In this document: positions 24,231-37,589 of the stretch, piece after piece
How positions within the stretch are numbered: the stretch's first letter is position 1
Layout of the letters: the number at the start of each line of letters is the position of its first letter
DNA from: Episyrphus balteatus
Taxonomy: Eukaryota > Arthropoda > Insecta > Diptera > Syrphidae
DNA: 64,000 bases
Reading direction: 5' to 3'
Assembly (NCBI RefSeq): GCF_945859705.1
Contig: NC_079136.1
Span: forward strand, 1,405,501 to 1,469,500
Notes under the pieces: model-generated
Seen by the model: the letters and a program-made list of their open reading frames with translations, nothing else
Told to the model about the DNA's origin: nothing
The model's database searches: none
Translations under genes and position numbers: made by a program

Positions 24231-26269
24231 CAGTCGCTTTACAGGATGTGTAAAAAATTACTGAAAAGGACTTTTTGAGTACTTAGTAACCGAAACTACA
24301 AAATGCTATTTATATTGTGTTTATTTGTTATTTTTGTATTTATTTTTTTTTTTTTTTTTTTAATTTTTGATTCTTATTTCAAAGGATTTAGTTTTTCTGT
24401 TCATTTATTAAGACAGACGAAAAGAAGATGAACATTTTGTTTAATTATTAAGTGCAAATGTTTATTTAATTTAGATTAGATGTGTTAGCATTTAGACCAA
24501 AGTTGTACTTCATATTATTTGCACGTTATCAACAGACACTGTGGCGTATACGTGCTTTTTTATTTATTGGATTTTTGTTTAAACCGCATATGCAAGAATA
24601 TGTGTCATATACATAAACTGAACGTATTTTAAAATGCTGAATGGAATGAGAAAAGATAAATTTTTTTGACTTGGGGTAAGTGGGATTAGAAGTAACAGCT
24701 AAAAAGATACTGCTCCTTTTTGAAAAAATAACAATTATTCAATTTAAAAAAAAAATTAAATTTAAAAATCATACAACTTGATGCCCTTCCATAAATATAT
24801 CAGTGCTTTTTTGTGTGACACTTAATTATAAAACAGCCGAACTTGGCTCGATTTAGATTGACTCTCAATTCACTAATTTATTTGTTTTAACTTTAGTAAG
24901 TTAATTTTCGAAATTTTTGTAATAATGACATGAAAAGAGTGAAAACATTGCAATGGTTTTCTATATTTGTGTCCTCAATTTAGAATTTAAGGTTTTAAGC
25001 TTGGGACTACAAAATATTTCAACAAACAGAACTGCTTTTCATTGTTAACTAGAACGATAAATTGATAGTACAACACAGACGAAGAAAACCTTAAGGTTAT
25101 ATTTGTGTAGAGTCTTATTACATGTATACGCTAATGCTGCATTCAAACCTTTGTTATATTCAATACTTTGTTGCCTGATTAAATGGTTCCAGCTGAATAA
25201 TAATCAATAATGAACAATTGAATATGATACATTGATGATATAAACGTACGCTTATTAATGCCCCATTCAAAATAGAATATATCAAACCATCTACAAACTA
25301 TGTGTGCAACAATTGATAACATTGTCTAAAATTGCTACAGTTATCGTGAAGCAAATCAGCAACCTTAACAAATCGTTAAATTTAAAATCTGTTAGGTTTT
25401 CAATTGTTAATTAAATAATATATTTTCATGAACATTTCCTTACAAAAGAGTAAGGTTCCCCAAAAGTCTTTCTTTCAAAAAGTTCCGGTTTTCTTTACTT
25501 CCCATAAAAAAAAATCCAATTCAAAGAACCAATATATTTTCTGTTTTACAAAAGATTTATTAAAAAAGTTAAAGGACACTTGAAATAAAGGCAAATCATT
25601 CGAAATAAGACTCACCGAACTTTGAAACAAAAAGAAGAACTCTTTACTTTATAGTCTTCTGGGAATTATTTTACAGTCTTTTTAAGAAAAACAGTTTACG
25701 TTCGTTGTCATACCATTAAATTTGCTATAAATTTGGTTTATTTCAGCTACAACACTCTGAAGGTGGATGAATGAGTGAAAGAATTTAAGAGAAGGTTTAT
25801 ATTTTAGAAGCTTTAAATTAAAAATCAAATAGGTACCTACCCTACACTCTTGTTATTATAATTTTCAATTTGTGTTGAATGAACGGCTTGAAACATTTTG
25901 TAAAGTAGATTTTGTACGCAAAATAGATTTTTATTTAAAACAAAATTCATTACATTGTTTTTGTTAGTGTTGCAGCTTAAACAGATGCAAATAAGGTATA
26001 CAATGTTATTATTACCAAAAAAGAAAGTAAGGATCCTCTTGAAAATCAGCAAACTCACAAGTGAAATCTTTCATGCAAAACATTAAATTATCTGCGAAAC
26101 CAAACCACTAAGAGATTAAAATTATACAAATTGACTTCTCAGCCAAAGTAAACATCTTTTGAAAAGGAGCACCCAGCAGCAAGATTTTTAGCACCACCAG
26201 TAACAGGAGAAGCACCACTTCCGATGAATTATATGTTCAAGTGTGTATGTAAATTCCTTTTGGTTTTAA
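24231..26269. other. Non-coding DNA
   Basis: No supported features beyond poly-T near 24340. Confidence 0.5.
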
Positions 26270-26624
26270 CAGGGTGTTTCAACAGGAACATTATAAAATT
26301 TAATTAATCTAAAAAATAACAGCTTCTAGTAAATGTTCATATTTATGAGCTTTTTTAGATTATATCAAGCTCCAATGCAATGGTTCGGTGAAACATTTCG
26401 AAATTCAAAACAAAAATTCCAACACTTAAAATTAATTAAACAGTTTAAGTAGACTTTGAGTACATATCTTTTACTCGAACATTTATAATACTGATATATT
26501 TTAAAGAGACAAAAGTGCAGCAAAGTGATCCTTCAAACTGTCTTCTTATAGCTCCGACAATATTTCCTTAGATGTCTGCATCTTTTGTTTTGTTATGTTC
26601 CAAATCTAAAAAAAAGACACCCTG
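26270..26624. mobile_element. 355-bp MITE with CAGGGTGT ends
   Basis: Left end CAGGGTGTTTCAACAGGAAC and right end (complement) CAGGGTGTCTTTTTTTTAG both lead into GGAACAT(A/T)A.AAAA, so similarity extends about 40 bp with gaps. The right side abuts TA; the left side reads TTAA. It resembles Tc1/mariner MITEs in its CAGGGTGT start but is internally unrelated to the 49.4 kb family. Confidence 0.5.
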
Positions 26625-26626
26625 TA

Positions 26627-28465
26627 GCAATATGATGGTAAATATAGAATTTCAACTTCATAAATCAAGCAGAACGCGTGTGTCAGAAAAGCGTTTGAAC
26701 TTCCACTTAAAATTACAACCCCCATCGTCATCACCATCTTTCACCATCATCATCATCATCAAACATAATGAACGCGTGCTAATTCTATAAAATGCACTTG
26801 ATACAAAAAAAACAAAACAACATCATACACTTGAACTCTCATATACTTTATGCTTTATACTGTTATAATTTCTTTTAATTGCCCTTTGACAGTGGTGCGG
26901 TTGTCGTTGCCAGAATTTAAATTAAAATCTAGCATCACAGAGAGACTATGATACAATATAGTATCTCTTTCCGTATTTCCTAAATACCCCCACAATAATC
27001 GTCGTTAGAGTTTCGTGTATGCATAATATCTACTTGTATTATAAATATACTTACGGCGGTGATAATTAGCGGTTAGGATGGTTTGTTTTTTTTTTTTTTG
27101 TTCATCTAGTTGAAAAAATGTCTTATCCAATTAAATTTAATTAAAACTTCATTAGGACTTGCACGCATTTGTTAGCATTTATAGCGATTTTATAGTTGTC
27201 GGTTTCGGTAAGGCACAGCATCCTATTATGAATATGAATAAAAGTCAGTTTTAGAGAATATAATTTCCCATCATATGACGTTTTGTTTTTTTAAATGAAC
27301 GTTGAAAATCAATTTGAAATGCGTATCAAAAAGAATTAAAGGTTATTCACTCTTTGGATAAGTTCAAGAGAGCAATCATAATCTGAAGAAGTTTAAACAA
27401 AAAGATCATGGCAGCAATAACAATGACATGAAGTGAGGTCTACTTGACGTTTCATAATGACAAAATGTCAACACTTTGATGAATTTTTGACAGGAAATCT
27501 TGAATTAAAGCACCAAAGAGAGATACTCAAGAATAACAACCGAAATTTTTCTTGTCGATTTAATTATGAATAGTTACGTTGAAATTTAAGTTTTTTTAAT
27601 TAATGCCTTAAAATTGACCACAAAACATTTTAAGATGCACTCATTTACGTTTTTTTTTTTTAATTTAACGAATTTATTGGATAAGATAATAATTAGGAAA
27701 GTAACCAAACACTTCTAAAGAAGTTGAAAACGATTCGTTGAATTCCATATTTAGGTAGTTCGGTGAATTTCCGGAAACTGGAGAACTATATTTCAAGCAA
27801 TTACAAAATATTCAGTTGTTTATGAAGCATTTTTCGAGGCAAAGCAATGCGTTTGAAAATTTTCAACCGTAAAGTTAACGCACATTGTTTTTTTGTTTTT
27901 TAACCTAAAATTCTTTAAGAATACTAGTGTACCGGCAGAAACTCAAGAACGCTTAATAATATTCAATTTTAAATTCACCCCAGTAAATGTAAATGCAACT
28001 AAACCGTTAGTTTTAAATTCAATGCTGTAAAGATAAAATCGTAGCAACCTAACCATTTCGCATTTTACCCTTTTTCCCTTTTCAAAATTATTCTAATTCC
28101 TGATGGTTGCGGAGCTAAAATGTGTATAGGCAACAAGTATTCAGCTTCAAATTTTAAATATATTCTATGCCTAAGGTCCGAATTCTTTGCAACAAAAAAG
28201 ATATGCAGAAGACAGTTCTTGCATGTTGCAACTTAGGACATTCATCGATTTAAAATAATATCCACGACTGGGTTGCACGTTCTTGGTCTTGCGGTAGAAT
28301 TGCCTAATAAGCTTTTCATTTAAAAAAGAGGTTGTCTGTAAAGTCGGTTTACGGACGATGATTTTACGAGATAACGTCGTAAGAAAACAGGTTGTGTGCT
28401 TTTAAAATGAAGCGTTTATTTATTTCAAACAATCATAATTTACAAGAAAAAGCTAAAAAAAATAC
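26627..28465. other. Unique-looking non-coding DNA
   Basis: Contains a short CATCAT run near 26738-26762 and otherwise no recognised features. Confidence 0.5.
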
Positions 28466-29400
28466 CTTTTTTCTTTTCTCATTATATTAATTTTTTTATT
28501 TTAAAAGCTTACAAAAAAAAATTATACCATTAAAAAGCCAAATATTTCTTCTAAATAATAAAACCATTTTTAAATTTTTACAATGCGCAAAAAGTATTAA
28601 AATAATTTATTAAAAACAATTATTTCTTATGAAAAAAGTGAAAAAGTCATTTCCATCACCCAAAAATTAATTTATTGGATATAACAACTAACAACCTATA
28701 ATAAATTTTATACCACCTGAACGCTTATTGCTTCAGCTCAAAATATACATATCGATCATGTCTATTAGGCATCTACAAAAAGAGCTAAAATTTTTTGAAC
28801 TCGATCAATTTTCATCAAAAAAAGCAAAAAAAAAACATATAATTTTATGTTCTCACGCTATTGAATCAATTTTTTTTAGACAACCTATAAAAAATTGTAT
28901 ATCATGTAAAAGCTTATAATTTCACCTTTTATATGACTTTTCAATCTTATTTATGCGATGCCTAGAAAAAAAGATAGAATTTTTTAAAGCCAACCATGTC
29001 CAAATTCCAAACTGAGATTACGGTACTTCCCACACTGGTGGCTGTTTATGATCAACAGATCTCCTCAGGTGTTTTGAGGTATTTCGCAAGTTTTTTAATT
29101 TAACATTGTGTAGCTTGTAGTGAATGTACAGTTATGTGTGATATACCAAACGAAAGGTAACATCATCAGGATGCTCAATAAAGTTAAATCAAATTAAATT
29201 TGTATTTGCTTTAGATCAGAAGGTAGAACCTGTTGAATAATAAAACTTTATTTTACCGTTATCTCAAAATTGTGACTAAAAAATTGATTGAAATGCACAG
29301 ATATAGTCCTGTCTATTATCTATCTACAATATAAATTTCATTTATTTATCTGTTGAAGAAAAAAAGATAAAAATAAAAAACGGTTAAAAAACACTTGGGA
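28466..29400 (+). repeat. Dispersed repeat, longest copy (family also at 33.9 and 13.1 kb)
   Basis: Shared ordered blocks with 33940-34450: ACCATTAAAAAGC...AATAAAACCATTTTTA...TTACAATGCGCAAAAA; then CAGGTGTTTTGAGGTATTT.GCAAGTTTTTTAATTTAA; then GTTATGTGTGA.ATACCAAACGAAAGGTAA; then TTTTACCGTTATCTCA. The 33.9 kb copy is shorter, lacking several hundred bases between the first two blocks. No terminal repeats were identified. Confidence 0.65.
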
Positions 29401-29640
29401 CAAAAAAACTTGTTTTTCTCGTTATTCGGTCAAAAACCATTTTGAAATACCAATTTTTTGCACATGTATGCGCACAGTCATAGACTACATGTTCTTACCC
29501 AAAATAAGTAGGTGTTTTTCAAAAATTCATATTTCGAAACGCTGAGTATTTAACTTTAGGTTATTATCTTTAAAACAAGCTATAGAAGATTTTTGTATCT
29601 CTAATAGTTTATTTTTAATTTTTAATTAAAATGTTTGCCG
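29401..29640. other. Non-coding DNA
   Basis: Nothing recognised. Confidence 0.4.
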
Positions 29641-29838
29641 CACTGCGAAAGTGCGAGAGTGGAACGGGAGAAAATGGCGTCACTTTTTTATGGTGGCTGC
29701 CATGGTTCATCGATTTATAAGACGTTATCACGTCAAAAATAGAACAGAGCTGAGAGGCTGAGCGACGTCGCTCAGACGCGCAGGATTGACGCTCAGCCGC
29801 TCAGATGCTTAGCCGCTCAGGACGTGGCCGTACCCTTA
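29641..29838. repeat. GC-rich CGCTCAG-repeat block
   Basis: A local GC-rich island in AT-rich surroundings. CGCTCAG occurs four times in direct orientation (29769, 29790, 29798, 29814), and CTGAGCGACGTCGCTCAG (29758-29775) is a perfect 18-base palindrome. The block ends in GTGGCCGTACCCTTA, which looks like a transposon terminus, but no matching inverted partner was found nearby. Confidence 0.55.
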
Positions 29839-30339
29839 GTTTATTCTAAGTTTCTAATAAATATTTATGTTGAACTTAGCAAAAATATACTTTCATGGTT
29901 GAAATCGCTGAGAAATTCAAATTCAAATGTCAAATCAATACAAACGTCAATTAATTTGAATTGTATTTGAGCAATTTTCAACAATTTTGCTATACCTATC
30001 TCAAAGTTGGTGGATTTTATTGCATAAACGTTTAAAAAGTGATATTTGAAAAAATGTGTGTTAAATTTTATAATTAAAAATGTATTTATGTGAAGGATAT
30101 TTTATCTAAATATGTTTGGGGGTCGAAGTTAAAATTTTAAAAATAAAAACAAAGTGGTGAATACTACTTCAAAAATGTTTGTCACAAACTGTACCATCTG
30201 CTGGTGATTTACGCGTTTGAAAGTAAGTCAAATATCGTTGGAATGATAAAATGCATTTTTAAGCAAATATTAATCTAAACTTAAATTTTCAAATGATTCA
30301 TTAACCCGTTTTTAAATTAATTTTTCAAAAAAATAAATT
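29839..30339. other. Non-coding DNA
   Basis: No gene. It carries a short GTACCATCTGCTGGTGAT motif; a similar GCGCCATCTGTTGGGAT lies at 33526. Such CCATCTG(T/C)TGG motifs may mark decayed mobile-element fragments. Confidence 0.4.
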
Positions 30340-30800
30340 TGAAATATTTTTTTAAAAATCTAACAATGTGTTTTCTTTTTGAAAATTTGAAAAAAGAGGT
30401 TTTTTGTAGGTTCCAGGATACATTTTTTTTTCTTCAAAAATTGGATTTATTGTAGCATAATACACTCAAAAATATTGATCAAAATCGTTAGAGTTTTTGA
30501 AAAAATTAACTTTTCTCTTTTGGTTTAGATATACATTTAGTTTGGGTTCTATAAAATTTCTCCATTTACCCTCTAGTCAACCGTCAAAATTGCGGGACCT
30601 ACTTTTTTTTCTTTTTGACATCCCCATCATCGTAATATATCTGATTGTTACTGTTACTGAATGTCAATTAAAGTACAAAAACTTGACTCATTCATCAGTG
30701 CAGTAACAAAAATCACCTTACATCTTGAAAAAAGTATAATCAACTTAAGAAAAAAATAAAAAAAGACAGTCGATAATGTGCAAAAAGTCGAAAGATCGGT
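30340..30800 (-). repeat. Dispersed repeat, reverse relative of 20.5-20.8 kb
   Basis: ATCAAAATCGTTAGAG (30478-30493) followed by TTTTTGAAAAAATTAACTTT, and further on CCCTCTAGTCAACC, match the complement of 20560-20780. The 69-codon frame at 30497-30706 falls inside it and is not considered a gene. Confidence 0.45.
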
Positions 30801-33800
30801 GTAGGGGTTAAATGTCAAGTGTTATTAATAAAAAAAAAAAAAAAACACTTGACAATATACGAGGTGGGTTGAAGTTCAAATATAGTTTTTAGAATTCCGC
30901 GTAGGTATCTATCACTGAACTTTTAATTTAAAAGCAACTTATTGTCAATTGTATTAAGTCTCAAATCAGTTTCCGACATGATTATGAAATGACAAAAAAA
31001 AAAAAAAGCTAGCAAACGAAATTTAAGAGTAGCAAAAAAGGTGTCCACACTTGAATTACATTCAATCAACTTAAGGGCATTTAATATACACAATAATTCA
31101 GTGTCATCATATTATTTTTTGTGTTGTATAAAATTACTTTTGAAAAGAAGAAGAAAAATTCTTTTTATTTGTTATTTATTTTAATGTCACGCGTGAACAT
31201 TGATCAATTTAATGATCTACTTCTGTCATTCTTTCAACATTATTATCATCTATCTGTTCGTCTCTCTGTACCGCATATTATAAATTGTGTGTATGTACTC
31301 TTGGTGTAGTACATTATAAATCTACTGAATGGGGCAGCATCACGAAGTGTTTCTCAATTAAATTAATGCCATCGCCATCGCCCATCAAATATCGCCTCCT
31401 CCTCACTATATCAAGCCAGCAGGCAGCAGCGCATCGCTGCTAACTGACAAAACTATTCCGGGTTGTCTACTTCAGAAAAAAATGCAGTCAATGATGAAAA
31501 TGATGATGATGGAACATATTATTGTATGCTGGCTGGCTGCTGACTGCTGGTTTCTGAGACTTGATGCGGCACATGAATGCGTTCGTCCGCATTCACTCTG
31601 GCAAGTACCTAGCGTAATAAATTATTCAATTCTTCTGGCAGTTTACTTTGTATTTTTTTTTTTCTCTCTCTGTAATTTGAGTGAATTCATGTTTATATTA
31701 AAGCAGCCATGATATTGAACATGAAAAATGAAATTCTATAAGATTTTCAATTCAATTCAACGTCAAGTCGTCAACGTGAACCAGATTTGAATAAATTGCG
31801 TAGCTAATATTGCGGAAAAATCAGCGCACACGAATTCGTCAGAATTACGTAAGAGGAAATTTGTTGTTTTTGACGTAAATTTGATTAAGTATTCTAAAGA
31901 CGCTGAAAAAAGTATGCAATTATTTTTTAAAAATAACCTAAAAGTTCTAAACTTAGATAATGTCTTGATAAGAAAAAGAAACTTCTTCAATTTTATTGTG
32001 TCTGTTCAGCAAAATCAACCTCCTTCCACACAAGTCCTTTCTTCAACCCTACTCAATTTATTCCCATCAACAGACATATAACTATAAATGTCATAATGCA
32101 TTACATCAACTTGATTAAAAAGAAAATCCGCCCTTTTTATTAGATTGCATGGCGGAAGACTACAACAAAATAATTGAGATTCCAAACTAAAAGCCACAAC
32201 CACGTCATTATACCTCCTCATTCCTCTGTTTTTTCTGTCTTCAACCAACCCTCTGAATGTAATGACGCCTTTTTGCCTTCTGCTAAAACTTTTATTGCTT
32301 ACAAATTCTATGTCAAAATTATCCCAAAAAAGTTGCATTACACATCGTTATCGATACATCGTTGCGGCGACCTCAAAAAGTTCCTTACCAACTACGACTA
32401 CAATTAAATTTTCTCTGAAAGGAAGCAGAAATATTTGTCGGGGAAAAAGGGGAAAAAGGGATTTCCAAGAGCGATAACACAGGACGAAATGTACAAAGTT
32501 AGATGCGATTTCGAAACTAATAACATTAAATCACGGAACCCTTCATAAAAGCCGATAGCTGAAGGGCATATCTACAATCCTGATGTCTATTAAGCGACGA
32601 ATGCCGCATATCTAAAGCATTTTTTGGTTATCAGTTCAACTTCTGTGTGGCTGGTAGAAGTGACACAGAGAAATGATGAGAGCAATGACGATGACAGGAC
32701 GAAATGAATCCCCCAACAGCGGAGTAATATTATCCTTTTATTGACAGTGTTTTGTCGAACTGTGTGTATTATTATTGATTGCGATCGAAAGTGCTTTTTT
32801 CGAGAAAAAAAAAAGAGAAAAAGAAAACTATGAACGTTTGAATAAAGAAAGGCGATGACACAAGGGGTGGATCCTTTTTTTAACTCACTCACTTCAGAGG
32901 ACTGTCACAACTCCTCACAGACCTAAATACATGCTCGGTTGGGTTTTTATTTCAGTTATGTTGGCATAACCACATCAAAGGACATTTTAACTTCAAGAGA
33001 TTAAGTTCAGAAGAGGTTACATTTAGAGAGCTCTCTAAAAACCTTCTCTCTACTAAATGGAAGGGAGGTGGTATTTGAATTTGAATTTTTTTTTCTTTTA
33101 TCGCTTTTATCGGTGGGAAAAGGATTCGCCCATTTTTTTTTTTTTTTGTAAATCCTGTGCAATTGAAGGATTTCAGATTTATTCAAATTCAATTTCTTTC
33201 AATTGATATGAATGTTTAAAGCGTGCAGTTTGTTATATTTGTTGGATTAAAGTTATTTGGTACATTTTGTTGACATTTAAGACGTTTTTCATTTCGATAT
33301 ATAAAATTCATGTTAACGAAGCACGTTCTCGTTGAGTAGCTACATATAATGAATTTCAATGGATGTCAAGTTTGCGCAAACTTAATTGCAAGGAATGTTC
33401 AAATATATAATAAAACTTTTGGCACCAAAAACATATATTGAGATGGTTTCCAGTGCCAGATGAATTTTATGAAGGGCCTTTGGCAGAGAGGAGAAAATAA
33501 AAATGAGAAATAAAATACGGTTTGCGCCATCTGTTGGGATCTTTTGAAAATTAAAATTAATTTGACACTGACGTCTTGTTCGTGCTCAAATTTATGAATG
33601 AATTATGAATTAAAATTAAAATTCAAATTTTTGAAAGCATAAAAACATGAGTTATGTGGAGAGGACTAACATTTTTTTCCATATAAGTTCCAAAACTGTG
33701 CGAGAGTAAGAAAGGAGTTTTGAGTACCTACGTGCAAAATTAATAAAATCAACTTGGTAGAACTGAAGGAGAGTATAGCAGTATAGGTGTTGAAGTCCTT

Positions 33801-33939
33801 GGAAATTGTCTTTGAGATTTAAAGTAGAACACAGGTGAAATGTACTGTACATGACTTCAGCAAATTAAATAAGGCCAATAAGGCCAGCAAATAAAAAAAT
33901 CATGTGTGCAATTCACACGTGGTCGAAGTGAAACCTTAA
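30801..33939. other. Unique-looking non-coding DNA, GC-richer around 31330-32740
   Basis: No supported gene. The interval 31330-31620 and parts of 32000-32740 have a more balanced composition. A 107-codon minus-strand frame (32015-32338) and other frames here are unrecognised and mutually overlapping on both strands, so none is called. The balanced composition may reflect conserved regulatory DNA. Confidence 0.4.
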
Positions 33940-34450
33940 AAAATCATTTTTCTTGAAAAAAATTACGCCATTAAAAAGCTTACAAATTTTCCTAAAGAAT
34001 AAAGCCATACTTACAATGCGCAAAAATTTTAAAAATTATTCAAAACAATCATTTTCAATGAAGAAAGCAAAAAAAATCTTTTTTCTTCTAACACCATTTA
34101 AATCCATTGTGATCGGCAACAGAACTCCACAGGTATTTTGAGGTATTTTTCAAGTTTTTTTAATTTAAGATTGTGTATGTAACTCGTAGAGCACATACCG
34201 TTATGTGTGAAGTATCAAATGAAAGGTAATATTAAACGCATGCGTTATAAAATTTTACCCAAATTTGTACATATGTACTCTAGATCAAAAGATATAACGT
34301 GTTTAGAAAAAGAACATCTTTTCACCGTTATCTCAGAATTTTTAATATGAAATTAATTGAAATTTTGTACAATTATAGTTTATTCTATTACCTATCTACA
34401 GTATAAATTTTATTAATCTATCTATTGAAACAAAAAAGTTATAATCAATT
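33940..34450 (+). repeat. Dispersed repeat, shorter copy of the 28.5 kb family
   Basis: Blocks matching 28466-29400 in the same order (GCCATTAAAAAGCTTACAAA, TTACAATGCGCAAAAAT, GGTATTTTGAGGTATTTTTC, TTATGTGTGAAGTATC, CACCGTTATCTCAG). Compared with the longer copy it has an internal deletion. Confidence 0.65.
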
Positions 34451-34639
34451 CGTTTCATCGTGTTTCAAATCACTACGATATTAAAGAAGTTTTCACTTCA
34501 AAAAAAGAATCCTGCGGCACAACTACTTACGAGTAAGAAGCGAGATGGGATGTAGAAATTATACAAAAATATCATTTTTATAAATCGAAGTATTTCCTAA
34601 CGAATGTGAGGATCATCGAATAGCATTGGACAGCAAAGA

Positions 34640-35035
34640 AGGTTTTATTTTACTAAGTTTTGTAAACTTCAAAAAAAAAAACGAATCCGAAGTCAAAAAT
34701 TTTCTATCAGCTCGCGTTTTCTAGATATTCCCGGTATTTCAGTAAATCGATTATTTGCTATTTTTTAACATTTCCCGAGCTTACAGTGGTTTTGTTTCAG
34801 GAACAAACCAATATTTCCAACAGGTCTTGGGTATAATGAACTCGAATCGGAAATCAGAATTTTGCTATTAGCTTGCGTTTTAGAGATATTCCCGTTATAA
34901 AATCTCAATGATCAATTTTTTGCTACTTTCTAAGCTACAGTGGTTTTTAGCCGTTTCAAGAACAAAACACCAACTTTTCTAAAAGTTTTGGGTGTGTTGA
35001 ACTTATATCCGAAATAAAAATTTTGTTTGCCAGTG
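34640..35035. repeat. Diverged ~154-bp tandem repeat
   Basis: Two and a half units carry the order 'CGAATC.GAA.TCA.AATTTT.CTAT.AGCT.GCGTTTT.TAGATATTCCCG' then 'TTACAGTGGTTTT...CAAGAACAAA'. The CAGTGGTTTT marks at 34784 and 34938 are 154 bases apart. A related sequence in reverse occurs at about 19685-19740 near the end of the nested element, so the unit is dispersed as well as tandem. Confidence 0.6.
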
Positions 35036-37589
35036 TAATCTTTGGCTCAACCTCAATAGGGAGGAAAACCGAAAAAGATTTTCGACAGTAGAAGTGATAG
35101 CTGAAGGTGAGAACCGTTTTCGTGCTTAACCCAAAAGGGTAAATGTGGGTCGAAATCAAGAATATATTCAAATATGAGTACAGACATTTTTTTAAATCAT
35201 AATAACATTAAATAAAAGTTTTTATTATACCTACTAATTGGCGTTTATCTAGAAATGTATGCTTTTTCGTAAAAAAAAGTTTGCATTTTTTCATTCAATA
35301 AACACAAAAAAAGAGTTCCCGGAACACATATCTCAAAAAAATGAATTTCAAATGGCTAAGGTTTTTTTTCTTAACACCACATATACATACATACGTAAAT
35401 TCATTGAGAAGGAGTACTGTCAAATTTTACTTTACTCTAACATATTCACCAGTCTTTGTGGATGAGGCATTTTGGTTGTTTATCAGTTATTTGCAAAAGT
35501 CTTGACTTTGGTTGATTAGACGATGAACACTCAAAACCCAGGTAACAAAATTTCTTCCTCTTAAAGCTTATTTCTCAAAACTGACGTTGTCATTCACCTT
35601 TTTATTTGTCTTAAAGTAGAATCTCTCTTTTTCAAAAACAAGCCTTACCTCAATAAACTAAGTGTCTAATAAACAAAACACTAAATTCTAACCTAATACT
35701 TGAGATTGTATCTCTTCCTGTTGACACAAACGTTATATCACTCTTTAAAGTGGTCCACTTATTTCAAGTTACTGGAGCCTTAACCTAATGGCTTTGTTTG
35801 CATCTACAGTTCAACCAGCCTTGTAATTTGGCCCATTTCCACTTCATCAGAGCCAATTTTAAAGAAGGAATATCTTTAATTTGAATTATTGGGTGGATGT
35901 GAGACATGGCCAAGAGTGGCATATAGAAGTAAACATCAATCACTCTTCCACGCGCCTCATCTTCTATATGTAAGAGTTATTGACTTTGTAACTAATAGAA
36001 GACGAGTATAGAGATGGACTTTCAGCTTATTTTCTGTCTGTCGTTTTTGCGCCTTAAGCCATTGGTGGAGAGAGAATTCTTTATTGGTCTTGAGGGGGAT
36101 TTATTTGCTGGCAATGTTTTTGTAAACTTTGTTTTCATAAAACTGTCTCTCTGGTCCGGCAGTAAACTCAAATCTTATAGAGAGAAACCACAGTTTTTGT
36201 GCAGGTTTTTGAGCTTGTTGTTGTAACTATAAAAGAGGTTTTTAGTTATACCTATTTAAGGATAGGATATGACATTGTGGTATAAAGAAGGTTTTTCTTT
36301 TTTTTTTTTGCTATCTGAGCATGTTCGTAGTATTTCCTAAGATTCAAAAGAGGAAAATTCTCCTTTGTGGCTCTAGATCTAACACTAACACTCTTTGGTG
36401 TTTTTTCTTTTTTTTTTTTGTAAATTTCTTTTTGTGAACATGTACAACATTGAAGTTTTCTTCTTCCTTTCTGAAAAATAATTTACTTTGAAGTAGTTTT
36501 ACAGAGAAATAGAGAGAGAGATAGAGACTTTTTGTTCTTCTTGTATCCTTTTTGTAACTAATTTATCTTTGCAGACCAACGTTTTAAGTATCCTCTCAAC
36601 TGTGAGTAAAAGCAAACGAAGGATATTCTTCGGGTTTATATCGCCTTATTTCGTTGTATTTTGTAATTTCTTTTTTTTTTTAGATTTTTTTTTTTTTGTT
36701 ATAAAGCAATCTTGGCTAAGAAGATGAAGAGATGGTAATAAAATTTGTACATCGTAAAATTTTATAATGGTTTTTATGAGAAAGAGGCGGTAGAAGCTTT
36801 CAATTGTTTTTTTTTCGTATTTTATATGCGTCTAAATTATGTGTCGGTTTTTTATAGTTTTTTTTTTTTTTGGTTTAAATTAAATTTATGTTTTTAAATT
36901 TTTTGTTGAACATAAATTAACAGTTCTTCATTCGTTTTTTTTTGTTATTATTCCATTAAATTGCTAACCCTTTTAGGTTTACATTTGGCTGAAGTATGAA
37001 ATGGGAATTATTACTTTTTCAAATAAGTATTTTTTCAGGATGTTGATGATGTTGGTCCTCTCTGACATTAATTTTGTTCTTGTTTTTTTTTTTTCTTCAA
37101 AAATCTATAGAAGTTTAAGAACTTGGTCGATGTTAGAACATGCTCGCTTAAAACCACACTTGAAATAACAAATAAGTTGGCATACATATCAAAACAGTAT
37201 GACCTGTATGTAACATACTTTCGTCCTTATTTTAAACTATTTACCAACTGATTAATACTTCATAATTTTAATTGTTTTTTTTTTTTTATTTTTCAGGTAA
37301 GAAAACGTTGCAAATCGGTTCAGTCAAAAGTCTTCAAAAAAGATCTGATCGTGTTCCAAATAAAAATTGTTGGTAAGCAGTAAGATTTAATATCGCGGAC
37401 TATGTTGATACTCGTATAATGTCTTCTTTTATTTTTACAAACTTGACTTAAAACACACAAAAAAAACAATGTATTAAAAAAAAAATTTTAGAAAGCTAGA
37501 ATTTTATTCCTATCTGGTAAATTTAAATTAAATAAATTTAATGAAAATTTAGGTAAAAAAAAAAATTATTAAAAAAATGTTAAATAACT
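35036..37589. other. Non-coding DNA with many T-tracts
   Basis: No supported gene. Poly-T tracts are frequent from 36290 to 37290. The interval 35700-36240 has balanced composition and looks unique. Confidence 0.45.

Noticed and set aside
32015..32338. 107-codon minus-strand frame
   Set aside because: Frames on the opposite strand cover the same bases and no domain is visible. Treated as chance.
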